The position numbers and the translations under genes are program-made. Below are positions 7,016 to 7,620 of a stretch of DNA of 7,620 bases, piece by piece. The stretch covers positions 1 to 7,620 of the forward strand of contig CASEQO010000018.1 in NCBI GenBank assembly GCA_949290035.1, read 5' to 3'. Each line of letters opens with the position of its first letter. Positions within the stretch are counted from its first letter, which is position 1. This stretch comes from an uncultured Mycoplasmataceae bacterium (GTDB lineage: Bacteria; Bacillota_I; Bacilli_A; Mycoplasmatales; Mycoplasmoidaceae). The notes beneath the pieces are model-generated. The model saw nothing but the letters and a program-made list of their open reading frames with translations, was not told the DNA's origin and searched no databases.

Positions 7016-7046
7016 AAAAGATAGTATCTATGTACTATCTTTTTTT
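7016..7046 (+). terminator. Rho-independent terminator of the MBL-fold gene
   Basis: A perfect 11-bp stem (7016-7026 with 7033-7043) encloses a 6-base loop and runs into seven T (7040-7046). It begins 15 bases after the TAG at 6998. Confidence 0.85.
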
Positions 7047-7057
7047 ACTAGAAAGTT

Positions 7058-7219
7058 TTAGATAAATTGCTCACCATTAATTTTATAATGATTATTAACT
7101 TTTACAGGAATATTTAAATTTCCTGTCTAGAATTTTGATAATATTTTATTATTAAGAAATATGTATCCCTCAATGTTTCTTTCTACTATTTTATAAAACA
7201 AAATAATATTTTTTAACAT
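7058..7219 (-). pseudogene. Possible small-gene remnant with an internal TAG
   Basis: On the - strand, ATG 7217-7219 opens 30 codons (MLKNIILFYKIVERNIEGYI, then FLNNKILSKF). A TAG follows at 7127-7129, and the same frame continues for 22 codons (TGNLNIPVKVNNHYKINGEQ, then FI) to TAA 7058-7060. Both halves look like real protein, and a single base change (TGG or CAG to TAG) would join them into 53 residues. No Shine-Dalgarno precedes the ATG. The second half faintly recalls GNLN-[IV]-P repeats of helicase-associated domains, which is only an impression. It may be a decayed gene end or chance. Confidence 0.3.
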
Positions 7220-7232
7220 TGTTATAATAATT

Positions 7233-7265
7233 AAAAAATGAATTAATTTTTAAATTAATTCATTT
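7233..7265 (-). terminator. Terminator of the Asn/Arg-rich gene
   Basis: A perfect 14-bp stem (7236-7249 with 7252-7265) has a very small loop. On the - strand it runs into six T (complement of A 7233-7238). It begins 6 bases after the stop codon of the gene at 7272. Confidence 0.75.
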
Positions 7266-7271
7266 AATATT

Positions 7272-7620
7272 CTAATTTCTTCATAATGGATGTTTTAGTG
7301 GTCTATTGCTATTTTGCCTATTTCTATTAGCCATATTGCTTCTAGGTGCATTTAAATTACTTGATTGTTGTGGAGGTCTTCTATTTAAATTACTAGAATA
7401 TTGATTAGGACGTCTATTAATATTATTTTGACCGATAGATTTATTAGCCATATTGCTTCTAGGTCTATTATTATTTTGTAAGTTTTGAGCTATATTTGAT
7501 TTAGTATTGTTTATGTTTATTTGTGGAATTGGTGCTTCTATTAATTTTTGACTATTATTATTTACACTTAATTTATTATTTTCTTTTTGTTTATCTTTTT
7601 TATTTTTAAAAATAATAAAT
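7272..7620 (-). CDS. Asn/Arg/Gln-rich C-terminal tail of an unidentified protein (partial, 5' end outside window)
   Basis: About 115 residues are visible before TAG 7272-7274. The visible part begins FIIFKNKKDKQKENNKL, possibly the end of a membrane segment followed by a basic stop-transfer stretch. It then becomes low-complexity: NNNRPRSNMAN, INRRPNQYSSNLNRRPP, QQSSNLNAPRSNMAN, ending in PLKHPLWRN with Trp from TGA. Two short units repeat: [RA]PRSNMAN twice, 39 residues apart, and SSNLN-x-[RP] twice. No Cys and few acidic residues are present, so the tail is strongly basic. I do not recognise the protein. Such tails are typically disordered and may face cytoplasm, nucleic acid or the outside depending on the missing N-terminus. 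A terminator follows directly. Confidence 0.75.
7325..7347. repeat. 23-bp exact direct repeat, copy 1
   Basis: This copy is identical to 7442-7464, 117 bases (39 codons) away, so it keeps the reading frame. It encodes the PRSNMAN unit in the tail of the gene at 7272. Exact identity over 23 bases suggests recent duplication or strong constraint. Confidence 0.9.
7442..7464. repeat. 23-bp exact direct repeat, copy 2
   Basis: Second copy of the repeat at 7325-7347. Recombination or slippage between the copies would remove or add 39 residues in frame. Confidence 0.9.

Noticed and set aside
6998..7129. TAG reassigned to an amino acid, since two TAG codons are followed by coherent sequence
   Set aside because: TAG ends the repaired zinc-knuckle gene and the gene at 7272, the latter with a terminator placed right behind it, so it works as a stop here.

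Overview
This is a mollicute (mycoplasma-type) chromosome segment. It is extremely AT-rich, and several unmistakable proteins stay open only if TGA is read as tryptophan (genetic code 4). Examples are two TGA codons inside the topA end, at least nine in the 1036-residue lipoprotein, and one near the end of galE. TAA and TAG act as stops. The species is not determinable; a Malacoplasma/Ureaplasma-like or related gut/urogenital mollicute would fit, but that is inference.

Layout. 1-628 (+) is the 3' end of topA (DNA topoisomerase I), closed by a strong terminator. 873-1236 (+) is a broken gene for a small zinc-knuckle/membrane protein with two single-base frameshifts. A good ribosome-binding site then precedes a possible 36-residue, purely cationic amphipathic peptide (1265-1375), followed by a hairpin terminator that can work in both directions. 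1514-4624 (-) is one large surface lipoprotein gene: a lipobox, at least three Ig-like segments, then a BspA-type leucine-rich-repeat domain. 4778-4978 (-) is an intact paralogue of the broken zinc-knuckle protein, in an apparent operon behind galE (5007-5990, -; UDP-glucose 4-epimerase). 6235-7000 (+) is a metallo-beta-lactamase-fold hydrolase gene with a frameshift near its start and probably an early stop, with richer base composition than its neighbours. 7058-7219 (-) may be a small gene remnant. 7272-7620 (-) is the 3' end of an Asn/Arg-rich gene with short internal repeats. No gap between features exceeds 300 bases; the unassigned stretches (673-858, 1396-1513, 4653-4736, 6048-6221) showed only AT-rich sequence to me.

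How it fits together. topA is housekeeping. The region beyond it looks like accessory, surface-related territory: a modular adhesin-like lipoprotein flanked in opposite orientation by two members of a small zinc-knuckle membrane family, a sugar-nucleotide epimerase that supplies UDP-galactose for surface glycoconjugates, and decaying or acquired genes. The long genes are intact through many A-runs, so the frameshifts in small accessory genes look more like real decay than general sequencing error, although this cannot be proven from the sequence alone.
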